The position numbers and the translations under genes are program-made. A stretch of 64,000 nucleotides of DNA from JAICYJ01 sp963797565 (lineage in GTDB: Bacteria; Actinomycetota; Thermoleophilia; Gaiellales; JAICJC01): NCBI GenBank assembly GCA_963797565.1, contig CAWCPM010000006.1, positions 1 through 64,000 of the forward strand, written 5' to 3'. Below the pieces are notes generated by a model. That model was not told the origin of the DNA. It saw nothing but the letters and a program-made list of their open reading frames with translations, and made no database searches. Shown piece by piece: positions 24,094 through 31,898 of this stretch; within the stretch, counting starts at the first letter, position 1, and each line of letters opens with the position of its first letter.

Positions 24094-25016
24094 GCGCGGC
24101 CGCCGCGGCGGGCGCTCTCGTCGAGATCGAGGGAGTCAGCAAGCGCTACGGCCATGTCGTGGCGCTGGACGACGTGTCCGCGTCGGTGACCGAGCGGGCG
24201 GTCGGCCTGCTGGGCGCCAACGGTGCCGGAAAGTCGACGCTGATGCGCTCGATGCTGGGCCTGATCCGACCCGACGAGGGCAGCATCAACGTGATGGGCA
24301 TGGGCATCGAGCACTCGTGGGATATCCGGCGGCGCCTTGGCTACATGCCGGAGCACAGCTCGCTGCCGATGGGCATGACCGCCCGCGACCTGGTCGTCCA
24401 CATGGGCGAGCTGCGCGGGCTGCCGCGCCGGGTGGCGGTGCTACGAGCCTCGGAGGTGCTGTTCCAGGTCGGCCTCGAGGAGGAGCGCTCGCGGCTGATC
24501 CGTACGTTCTCGGTGGGCATGCGGCAGCGCACGAACCTGGCCCAGGCGATCGTTCACTCGCCGGCGATGGTGATCCTGGACGAGCCCACGAACGGCCTTG
24601 ACCCGGCCGGCCGCGAGGAGATGCTGACGCTCGTGCGGCGGCTGTCCGCCGACCTCGGCATCGCCGTGATCATGTCCTCGCACGTGCTGGAGGACGTCGT
24701 CCGCACCTGCGACTCGGTGCTGGTGATGCGCGACGGGAAGATCGTCGCCACGCAGCGGCTGGCGCAGGCCGACCGCGTCGACAACGGCGAGGTGCAGGTG
24801 CAGATCGTCGGCGACGCCGACGCGTTCGCCGCGGCCGCCGCGGCGCTGGGGCTGGCCGTGCGGCCGGACGGCGAGTGGCTGCTGGTGCGGGGCGCCGACG
24901 CCGACGCGGTGCTGCGCGGCGTGCGCGATGCCGCCATCGCGAGCGGAGCCGGGCTGCACGAGCTGCGGCCGGCAGGCCCCACCATCGAGCAGTCGCTGAT
25001 CGGGGCGATCGGATGA
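24090..25016 (+). CDS. ABC-2 type transporter ATPase (first)
   Basis: A 308-residue ATPase with Walker A GANGAGKST, the variant signature FSVGMRQR in place of LSGGQ, Walker B VILDEPTNGLD and the switch histidine in SSHVLED. A C-terminal domain of about 80 residues follows. A TTG start overlaps the preceding stop (TTGA), and the next gene starts in its stop codon, so translation is coupled through the operon. Its partner is the following permease. ATPases with GMRQ signatures are typical of drug, lantibiotic and polysaccharide exporters and of NosF-like maturation systems. Confidence 0.9.
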   Translation: MSAAAAAGALVEIEGVSKRYGHVVALDDVSASVTERAVGLLGANGAGKSTLMRSMLGLIRPDEGSINVMGMGIEHSWDIRRRLGYMPEHSSLPMGMTARDLVVHMGELRGLPRRVAVLRASEVLFQVGLEEERSRLIRTFSVGMRQRTNLAQAIVHSPAMVILDEPTNGLDPAGREEMLTLVRRLSADLGIAVIMSSHVLEDVVRTCDSVLVMRDGKIVATQRLAQADRVDNGEVQVQIVGDADAFAAAAAALGLAVRPDGEWLLVRGADADAVLRGVRDAAIASGAGLHELRPAGPTIEQSLIGAIG

Positions 25017-25882
25017 GCACCGACGCACGCCTGGTCGACACCGCGTTCACCACCTACCAGGGGCCGCGCGCCGGACGGGTGGCCGCGATCTGGTCGCTCG
25101 CGCGCTGGAGCGCGCTGCGCGCGCTCGGCGCCCGCCGCGGCTGGAAGGCCAAGCTGATCCCGATCTCGCTGACGCTGCTGGCGTTCGCGCCGGCGCTGGT
25201 GGTGCTGGGCCTGCGCGCCATCCTCGGCTCGGGCAGCGTCAGCCGCCAGGTCGCCAACGCCGTCCCGTACTCCGATTACATCAGCACGATCGCGATCGTC
25301 GTGCTGGTGTTCAGCGTCGTGATCACGCCGGAGCTGGTTTGCCCCGACCGCCGCGACCGCACGCTGTCGCTCTACTTCTCCACCGCCATCGGCCGCCTCG
25401 ACTACGTGCTCGGCAAGGTGGCCGCGGCGCTGATGCCGCTGCTGCTGGTGACGCTGGCGCCGGTGCTGCTGCTGTACTTCGGCACCGTGCTGTTCGCCGT
25501 CCACCCGGTCGGCTACCTGCAGGCGCACTGGCTGGATCTGCCCCGCATCATCGCTTCCAGCCTGATCGTCGCCACCTTCTACGGGCTGGTGGGGCTGGCG
25601 ATCTCGTCGCTGACCGGCCGGCGCGCGTTCGCGGTCGGCGGGTACCTGGCGTTCCTGGCCATCTCGACGGTGATGGGAGGCGTGCTGAGCCATGCGCTGA
25701 ACGCGCGCTACTTCCGGCTGCTGGCGGTGGCGGCGGCGCCGATCCGGGCCGGTCAGGGGCTGTTCCCGAAGTACTCCGACCCGGGCAACATCAGCCCCGT
25801 GGTGTGGGGCTCGACCGTGGTCGAGGTGTGTGTGCTGGCGGTCATCGTGCTGGCGGTGCGCTACGGGCGGGACGAGGGATGA
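25013..25882 (+). CDS. ABC-2 type transporter permease (first)
   Basis: A 289-residue permease with about six membrane segments. A cytoplasmic N-terminal stretch (TAFTTYQGPRAGRVAAIWSL) leads into the first helices; PELVCPDRRDRTLSLYFSTAI is the amphipathic connection typical of NosY/ABC-2 permeases, where the coupling helix contacts the ATPase. The YQGPR-type start is seen in a conserved actinobacterial set of such permeases that occur with a second ATPase-permease pair. It overlaps both neighbours by ATGA. Confidence 0.85.
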   Translation: MSTDARLVDTAFTTYQGPRAGRVAAIWSLARWSALRALGARRGWKAKLIPISLTLLAFAPALVVLGLRAILGSGSVSRQVANAVPYSDYISTIAIVVLVFSVVITPELVCPDRRDRTLSLYFSTAIGRLDYVLGKVAAALMPLLLVTLAPVLLLYFGTVLFAVHPVGYLQAHWLDLPRIIASSLIVATFYGLVGLAISSLTGRRAFAVGGYLAFLAISTVMGGVLSHALNARYFRLLAVAAAPIRAGQGLFPKYSDPGNISPVVWGSTVVEVCVLAVIVLAVRYGRDEG

Positions 25883-26814
25883 GCGCGCCGGCGATCGAGT
25901 TCAAAGGCGTGTCACGCTGGTACGGCGACACCGTCTCGCTGGCCGACGTCTCGTTCACCGCCGACGGCGGCGTGGTCGGACTGCTCGGCCACAACGGCGC
26001 CGGCAAGTCGACCACGCTGAAGCTGTGCGCCGGGTTCTCGACGCCCAGCACCGGCACGGTGCGCATCTACGGTGACAACCCGCGCCGCCACCCGGACGTC
26101 TACCGGCGGATCGGGATCGTGCCCGACCACAGTCCGCCGTGGCCGTTCCTGACGGGGCGCGAGGTTGTGGAGCTGTCGGCCCGCCTGCACAAGGTGGCCG
26201 ACTACCGTGAGGCCGCCGCCCGCGCGATCGCGACCGTCGAGTTGGAGGGCGCCGCCGACCGGCGGGTGGCCGGGTTCTCGCACGGCATGCGCCAGCGGGT
26301 GAAGCTGGCCCAGGCGATCGCGCACGAGCCCGAGCTGCTGCTGCTGGACGAGCCGCTGAACGGCCTCGACCCCACCCAGCGCGAGCACATGATCGCACTG
26401 CTGATCCGGCTCGGCGAGCAGGGCCGCACCGTCGTCGTGTCGTCCCACGTCCTGCACGAGGTGGAGCGGATGGCGCCGCGGGTGCTGGTGCTCGTGAACG
26501 GGCACCTGGTGGCCGAGGGTTCGACGGCGGGGATCAGGCAGCTGATCAGCGAGCGGCCGCGGCGCGTGCTGGTGACGGCGGATAACGCCCGCGCGCTGGC
26601 ACGCGAGCTGATGTCCAGCGCGGCGGTCGACGCCGTGCGGATCACCGACGGCGCGATCGAGGTCGAGACCAGCGAGCCGTCGCAGCTGAGCCGCGAGCTG
26701 CCCGCCGCGGCCGGGCGCACGGAGTCGCTGCTGCGTCTGATCCGTCCGGTCGGCGACGACCTGGAGAGCGTCTACACGTACCTGCACGAGCGCGCCCGGG
26801 GGCAGGCGCGATGA
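25879..26814 (+). CDS. ABC-2 type transporter ATPase (second)
   Basis: A 311-residue ATPase: Walker A GHNGAGKST, signature FSHGMRQR, Walker B LLLLDEPLNGLDP and SSHVLHE. It is distinct from the first ATPase of the operon (for example GHNGAGKST against GANGAGKST and WPFLTGREV against GMTARDLV), so the operon encodes two different ATPases. The C-terminal 90 residues form a regulatory-type domain. Overlaps the following permease by ATGA. Confidence 0.9.
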   Translation: MSAPAIEFKGVSRWYGDTVSLADVSFTADGGVVGLLGHNGAGKSTTLKLCAGFSTPSTGTVRIYGDNPRRHPDVYRRIGIVPDHSPPWPFLTGREVVELSARLHKVADYREAAARAIATVELEGAADRRVAGFSHGMRQRVKLAQAIAHEPELLLLDEPLNGLDPTQREHMIALLIRLGEQGRTVVVSSHVLHEVERMAPRVLVLVNGHLVAEGSTAGIRQLISERPRRVLVTADNARALARELMSSAAVDAVRITDGAIEVETSEPSQLSRELPAAAGRTESLLRLIRPVGDDLESVYTYLHERARGQAR

Positions 26815-27530
26815 TCCTGCCCGTCTACCGGCTGACGCTGCGCGCGCTGCTCCTGCAGCGCCGCACGATCATGCTGGCGGTGGTGGTGCTGGCGCCGGTC
26901 GCGACCTCGCTGATCTACGCGCTGGCGCGTCCCGCCGGCAGCGACACGATGGGCTTCTACTCGGATATCGTGCAGAAGCTGTTCGTGCCGGCCGTCGCCG
27001 CGCTGGTGGCGCTGGTGTTCGGTGTCAGTGCGTTCGGCGACGAGCGGGAGGACGGCACCATCCTGTACCTGGTGGCGACGCCACAGCCGCGGCTGGAGCT
27101 GGTGGTTGCGAAGGTGGCCGCGGCGTGGACGGCGTCGCTGGTGCTGCTCGTGCCCAGCCTGGTGCTGAGCGGTCTGCTGGGCCTGGGATCGTCCGCGTCG
27201 CTGCGCCTGATCGGGTGGCCGCTGCTGGGCGTGGTGCTGGCCAGCCTGGCCTACTGCGCGGCCTCGTCCTGGCTGTCGCTGAAGACGCGGCGGCCGGTGG
27301 TGATCGGCGTCATCTACATCCTGCTCTGGGAAGGGTCGGTGGCGACCTATGCGGCGTCGGCCGCCAAGCTTTCGATCTCGGCCTACGGCAGCGCCTTCGT
27401 TGCGCACGCGCTGCCCCAGTCGGCTCCGCCGGTGGCGGGCCTGGTTCCGTCCGCAGTGGTGCTGGTGGCGGTGGTCGTGCTGGCGGCACTGGGCGCCGCC
27501 CGCAGCCTCGGCCGCACGGAACTACCCTGA
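26811..27530 (+). CDS. ABC-2 type transporter permease (second)
   Basis: A 239-residue permease with six membrane segments. The cytoplasmic loop GDEREDGTILYLVATPQPR, placed between the second and third helices, is the NosY/CcmB-like coupling region. It is about 50 residues shorter than the first permease of the operon, lacking the longer N-terminal part. Last gene of the five-gene unit; the convergent small membrane gene ends 11 bp away with no obvious hairpin between them. Confidence 0.85.
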   Translation: MILPVYRLTLRALLLQRRTIMLAVVVLAPVATSLIYALARPAGSDTMGFYSDIVQKLFVPAVAALVALVFGVSAFGDEREDGTILYLVATPQPRLELVVAKVAAAWTASLVLLVPSLVLSGLLGLGSSASLRLIGWPLLGVVLASLAYCAASSWLSLKTRRPVVIGVIYILLWEGSVATYAASAAKLSISAYGSAFVAHALPQSAPPVAGLVPSAVVLVAVVVLAALGAARSLGRTELP

Positions 27531-27541
27531 GGTGGAGGGTT

Positions 27542-27691
27542 CTAGCGGGTACCGGTGAACAGCCCGCGGCCGAGGAAGCCGGCCACGACGGCGACCAGCA
27601 CCGCCAGCAGCAGCACCCAGAAGGCGAGCTTGATCGCGCCGAACACGCCGAACACCAGGATCGCGAGGATCAGAAGCAGAAGCCAGATCAT
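27542..27691 (-). CDS. 49-residue hydrophobic membrane peptide
   Basis: Nearly the whole protein is hydrophobic: two short membrane segments (WLLLLILAILVFGVFGAIKL and VLLLAVLVAVVAGFLGRGLF). Small proteins with this AIKL/AFW pattern recur in actinobacteria as unnamed hydrophobic proteins. The ATG is the only sensible start and the ribosome site is weak. The larger frame that reads through it upstream overlaps the GNAT gene and is a shadow. Function unknown. Confidence 0.6.
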   Translation of the reverse strand: MIWLLLLILAILVFGVFGAIKLAFWVLLLAVLVAVVAGFLGRGLFTGTR

Positions 27692-27732
27692 GCGCTCGGG
27701 ATACCCGGGAGCCGTGCCCGGCAAACGCCGCT

Positions 27733-28302
27733 TCAGGCCAGGTCCGACGGCAGCAGCGACCAGCAGATCATGTCCTTGCGAACGCCCTGCACCGACCGCG
27801 ATCCCCGCTCCAGCCCCTCGCGGGTGAACCCTGCCCGCTCGAGCGCACGCTGCGAGGCGATGTTCTCCGGGTCGGTTCGACCCTCCAGCCGCTCGGCGCC
27901 CAGCGCCTGAAATGCCCACGGCGAGACCAGCCGGATCGCCCGTGTCACCAGGCCCCGGCGGCGCGCCGCCGGATGCACGCCGTAGGCCACCTCGATGATG
28001 CCCGACGGCCGCTCCGTCGAGAGCAGGATCACGCCCCGGTACCCGTCGCTGCCGGATTCGGTGATGGTGAGCGCGAGCGGCGACGCCGGGTCGTCCCACG
28101 ATCCCATCAGCTGCGTCAGCTCCTCGCGCGCGTCCTCCTCCGTGTAGGGGATCGGGACGTTCACCCAGCGCCGGGTGGTCTCGTCGCCGCCCTCCTCCAT
28201 CAGGCCCGGCAGGTCGCTCTCGCGCATCGGCCGCAGCCTGACGGTGCCGTCGCTGAGCGGCGGGTCGGGCGGGTCGACGTGGTCGGGGCGGCGGGCGGCC
28301 AT
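27733..28302 (-). CDS. GNAT-family N-acetyltransferase (RimJ/RimL-like)
   Basis: A 189-residue acetyl-CoA-dependent N-acyltransferase. The RimJ/L-type motifs are visible: VRLRPMRESDLPGLMEEG, the beta4-alpha3 acetyl-CoA loop region VAYGVHPAARRRGLVTRAIRLV (arginine-glycine pyrophosphate loop RRRGLV) and the NIASQRALERAGFTREG motif that ends the fold. It starts two bases after the MFS stop and is likely cotranscribed with it. Substrates in this family are ribosomal protein N-termini or small amines and antibiotics; next to an exporter, modification and efflux of a compound is possible. Confidence 0.85.
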   Translation of the reverse strand: MAARRPDHVDPPDPPLSDGTVRLRPMRESDLPGLMEEGGDETTRRWVNVPIPYTEEDAREELTQLMGSWDDPASPLALTITESGSDGYRGVILLSTERPSGIIEVAYGVHPAARRRGLVTRAIRLVSPWAFQALGAERLEGRTDPENIASQRALERAGFTREGLERGSRSVQGVRKDMICWSLLPSDLA

Positions 28303-28304
28303 GC

Positions 28305-29585
28305 TCAGGCCGGGTTCGGGGTCGGGGTCGGTCGGAACAGGCCGCGGCGGCCGACGCTGAGGCTGAGCGCGGCCGCCGTCACGCCCAGCGCGCCCGCGAC
28401 CAGGAAGGCCGGCTCGTACGACCCGAACCAGGTGCGGCTGGCACCGGCGCCCCAGGCTGCGAAGGCGGCGCCGAACTGGTGGCACGCGAACACCCAGGCG
28501 AACACCACGCCCACCCGCTCGCGGCCGAACGCCTCGCGCACCAGCGCCACGGTCGGCGGCACCGTCGCCACCCAGTCCAGGCCGTAGAACACGACGAACG
28601 CCGCCAGGCCCAGGCCCGCGTGCGACAGCGCGGCGTTCAGCCCCAGCAGCGCCATGCCGCGCAGGCCGTAGTACCAGAACAGCAGCCAGCGGGGATCGAA
28701 GCGGTCGGTCAGCCAGCCGGAGCAGATGGTGCCGACCACGTCGAACACGCCGATCGCGGCCAGCAGCCCGGCGCCGCGCACCTCGCTCAGACCATGGTCG
28801 GAGCAGGCCGCGATCAGGTGCGTCCCGATCAGGCCGTTGGTCGTGGCGCCGCAGATGAAGAACGCTCCCGCCAGCAGCCAGAAGTCGCGCACCCGCACCG
28901 CATCGCGCAGCGCGCCGGTCGCGTTGCGAAACGGGTTCACGAGCTGCCGCGGCGGCTCCGGCTCGACGGCGCCGTAGGGCATCAGCCCCACGTCGGCGGG
29001 GTCGGTGCGCAGGAACACGAGCGCGATCGGCACCACCACCAGGATCGCCGTCAGCGCGATCACCGCGGCCGCGGCGCGCCAGCTGTAGGCGGTCACCACC
29101 CAGGCCAGCAGCGGCAGGAACACCAGCTGGCCGCTGGCGTTGCTGGCGGTCAGCATGCCGGTCACCAGCCCACGGCGGGTGCTGAACCAGCGGTTGGCCA
29201 CGATCGCGGCCAGCGGCACGGCAACCGCGCCGGTCGAGCCGCCGACCACCAGCCCCCACAGCAGGTAGAGCTGCCACGCCGACGTCATCTGCGTGGTCAA
29301 CCCGGCGCCGATCGCGACCGTCGTCAGCGCGATCACGGTCACACGGCGCAGGCCGAACCGCTCCACGACGGCGGCCGCGAACGGCGCGCCCAGGCCGTAC
29401 ACGAGCAGGTTCACCGCCACGGCACCGCCGATCAGCGCCGGCGACCAGCCGAACTCGTGCTGCAGCGGCAGCAGCAGCACGCCCGGCGTGGCCCGGAACC
29501 CGGCCGCCGTCAGCAGCACCACGAACGTTGCCGCGGCGACCACCCAGGCGTAGTGCACCCGGCCCCTGAAGATGCGGGCGATCAC
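28305..29585 (-). CDS. MFS transporter
   Basis: A 426-residue major facilitator with twelve membrane segments. The loop-2 motif is present as VERFGLRRVT, and the second half repeats it as LTDRFDPRW. RWFSTRRGLVTGMLTASNASGQ is the segment typical of the oxalate/formate and monocarboxylate-like (MCT/OFA) branch. GTG start. It leads a two-gene unit with the acetyltransferase. Substrate is probably an organic anion, by family resemblance only. Confidence 0.85.
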   Translation of the reverse strand: MIARIFRGRVHYAWVVAAATFVVLLTAAGFRATPGVLLLPLQHEFGWSPALIGGAVAVNLLVYGLGAPFAAAVVERFGLRRVTVIALTTVAIGAGLTTQMTSAWQLYLLWGLVVGGSTGAVAVPLAAIVANRWFSTRRGLVTGMLTASNASGQLVFLPLLAWVVTAYSWRAAAAVIALTAILVVVPIALVFLRTDPADVGLMPYGAVEPEPPRQLVNPFRNATGALRDAVRVRDFWLLAGAFFICGATTNGLIGTHLIAACSDHGLSEVRGAGLLAAIGVFDVVGTICSGWLTDRFDPRWLLFWYYGLRGMALLGLNAALSHAGLGLAAFVVFYGLDWVATVPPTVALVREAFGRERVGVVFAWVFACHQFGAAFAAWGAGASRTWFGSYEPAFLVAGALGVTAAALSLSVGRRGLFRPTPTPNPA

Positions 29586-29642
29586 GATCGCCGCATCGTA
29601 CGCAAACCTTCAATGCGCGACGGAAGGACATGCGGAGCTGCT

Positions 29643-30827
29643 CTAGGAGGGGCTCGGGGCGCCGCCGCCGCGCCGGCGGATCGCGTTCGCCGACAGCGGG
29701 AACACCAACACAGACACCATCGCGGCGCCCACCAGCCCCGCCGCCGTGCTGGCCCGCATCTGGCCGTTTTTCACGCCCAGCGAGGTGACGGCCACGACCA
29801 GCGGCAGCGCGGTGCTGGCGTAGAGACCGAGCGCCACCCGGTCGCGCGCCCCCAGCGCGTAGCGGTAGATGAACAGCGTCGGCAGCCCGCGCACCACCAG
29901 GAACATCGCCACGAACAGGGGCAGCTTGAGCAACCCGGAGACGCTGCTGGTGATCGCGTTCAGGTCGAACTGCATGCCGGTGACGATGAAGAAGATGGGG
30001 ATGAACACGCCGAAGCCGACCGCGTCCAGGCGCGGCTGCATCAGCCGCTTGGCGCGCGGCCCGCAGGCGATCGATGCCACGAGGCCGGCCGCGAAGGCGC
30101 CCAGCACGAGGTCGAGATGCAGCCGGGAGGTGAGGTAGACGAGGCTGATCAGGATCAGCAGCGCCAGGCGCACCGCGAACTGCCCGGTCCGCTCCAGCGT
30201 CTCCTCGAGCACCTGCAGGACGCGCACCGGTTTCAGCCGCGGCGCTGCGAACGCGACCACGCCCGTCACCAGACCGAAGACCACGAGCAGCAGCGCCGAG
30301 ATGCCGCGGTTGGAGGTCTCGCTCAGGAGCAGTGAGATCAGGATGATGGGGCCAACCTCGCCGCAGGCGCCGGCCGCAGCCACCAGCGCGCCGAATCGTC
30401 CCTCGGCGTCGCCGTTGTCGCGCAGGATCGGGGCCAGCGTGCCCAGCGCCGTGGTGGTCAGCGCCACGCCCACGAACAGGGTGCTCTCGACCACGTCCAG
30501 GGCCTCCAGCAACCCTGCCACGACCAGCGCCAGCCCCACCGACATGCCCCAGCCGGTCAACGCCAGCCGTGCCGGCATGCCACGCAGCTGGTCGAGGTCG
30601 AGCTCGAACCCGGCCAGGAAGAACAGGAAGGCGAGCCCGAAGTCGGCCAGCACCTGGGCCAGTCCGGTGACATGTATCCAGCCCAGGATCGGCGGGCCCA
30701 CAACGATCCCGAGCAGGATCTCGACCACCACCACCGGCAGCACGATGCGCGGCACCACGTCGACGATCAGCGGCGAGGCGGCTCCCAGCGCGACGATCAC
30801 GACCAGCGTTCCCAGGTCGATCTGCAT
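29643..30827 (-). CDS. CPA2-family cation/proton antiporter
   Basis: A 394-residue Kef/NapA-like antiporter core with about twelve membrane segments and no RCK/TrkA-N regulatory domain. Marks are EILLGIVVGPPILGWI, FLFFLAGFELDLDQL, ALTTTALGTLAPILRD and a GAFAAGLVAS stretch; the ion-binding Asp pair usual in electrogenic members is not evident, so an electroneutral Kef-like mode is more likely. A TAAGG box precedes the ATG by seven bases. Monocistronic. Confidence 0.85.
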   Translation of the reverse strand: MQIDLGTLVVIVALGAASPLIVDVVPRIVLPVVVVEILLGIVVGPPILGWIHVTGLAQVLADFGLAFLFFLAGFELDLDQLRGMPARLALTGWGMSVGLALVVAGLLEALDVVESTLFVGVALTTTALGTLAPILRDNGDAEGRFGALVAAAGACGEVGPIILISLLLSETSNRGISALLLVVFGLVTGVVAFAAPRLKPVRVLQVLEETLERTGQFAVRLALLILISLVYLTSRLHLDLVLGAFAAGLVASIACGPRAKRLMQPRLDAVGFGVFIPIFFIVTGMQFDLNAITSSVSGLLKLPLFVAMFLVVRGLPTLFIYRYALGARDRVALGLYASTALPLVVAVTSLGVKNGQMRASTAAGLVGAAMVSVLVFPLSANAIRRRGGGAPSPS

Positions 30828-30861
30828 CGGGCGACCTTACAATGCGTCCCCCACGTCGCCC

Positions 30862-31860
30862 CTAGGAGCGCGCCGTCGTCTGCAGGAAGCCACGCAGCCG
30901 CTCCAGCACCGGATCGACGCCTGAGGTGTCGCCCCAGCGGCCGAGCACCTGCATGTCGCCGGTCCGCCGGTCGAAGCGCGGCTCGATCCGGCCCACGATG
31001 CGGTCGCCATGAAGCACCGGAAGCACGTAGTAGCCGTACTCGCGCTTGGCGGCCGGGACGTACATCTCGAGGCGGTAGCGAAAGCCGAACAGCGCCTCGG
31101 CTCGGTTGCGGTCGTGGATCAGCCGGTCGAACGGCGAAAGCACGGTGACGCGGTCGCCCACCGGGTCGTCCGCGATGTCCGGATGCGCCCGCCACTCGCC
31201 CGCCACCAGGCGCACACCCAGCGCCCGGAATCGATGCTCCGCGAACAATCGGTCGGCCTCACGGCGGGTGAGCGGGTGGTCGTCGGGCGGGTGCCAGCGC
31301 TCCGCGACGTCCCACAGCCGCTGGCCGCCGCTGCGGCCGACGATCGCGACCTCGCCGCGCAGCTGCAGGATCTCGAGCATGCGGCCGACGCGGCGTGAGC
31401 CGTGCCAGCGGTGCCGCTCGCGGCGCTCGGCTGACCGGTCCTCGATGTCGCGAGACAGCAGTGGCCCACGGTGCTCCAGCTCGCGCAGCAGGTAGCGGCG
31501 AAAGGCCTGGTTCTCCTGCAGGAACTGGCGCCACCAGCGATCGCGGGCGGTGGTGCTGGCGCGGCGGTTCGCGCGCATCCAGGCCCGCACCATCGGCAGC
31601 GACTCGATCGGCCAGATCAGGGCGTCCCACTCGAATAGCTGCCGCTCGGCCCACAGCAGGCGGTCGAGCTCACCGCGGTCGAACGCTCCCAGCCGGCTCC
31701 ACAGCACCAGCTCCTGCGGCGTTGCAACGGTCGCGATCGGGTCGATCTGCAGGTAGCCGAGGCGCCGCACCGTGTCCAGGACGCCGGTCGCCGAACCGTC
31801 CAGTAGCTGCGCGCGAACGGCGATCCGGCGGGCGCGATCAGGGTCGACCGTTCGTGGCAT
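30862..31860 (-). CDS. AlkZ-like DNA glycosylase, YcaQ type
   Basis: A 332-residue HTH_42-family protein built from winged-helix domains. Members unhook interstrand crosslinks or remove bulky alkyl bases. The catalytic loop of the YcaQ group, Gln-aliphatic-Asp, is visible as LGYLQIDPI (Gln38, Asp40), whereas AlkZ proper has Gln-x-Gln. WDALIWPIESLPMVRAWM and LSPFDRLIHDRNRAEALFGF are further family stretches. Monocistronic, with the start set by the family N-terminus. A role in repair of crosslinking genotoxins is expected from characterised relatives; no biosynthetic cluster for such a toxin is nearby. Confidence 0.85.
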   Translation of the reverse strand: MPRTVDPDRARRIAVRAQLLDGSATGVLDTVRRLGYLQIDPIATVATPQELVLWSRLGAFDRGELDRLLWAERQLFEWDALIWPIESLPMVRAWMRANRRASTTARDRWWRQFLQENQAFRRYLLRELEHRGPLLSRDIEDRSAERRERHRWHGSRRVGRMLEILQLRGEVAIVGRSGGQRLWDVAERWHPPDDHPLTRREADRLFAEHRFRALGVRLVAGEWRAHPDIADDPVGDRVTVLSPFDRLIHDRNRAEALFGFRYRLEMYVPAAKREYGYYVLPVLHGDRIVGRIEPRFDRRTGDMQVLGRWGDTSGVDPVLERLRGFLQTTARS

Positions 31861-31898
31861 GGGGCAACCCTAGTCACGCGGCTGGTGGAGTCAATCGT

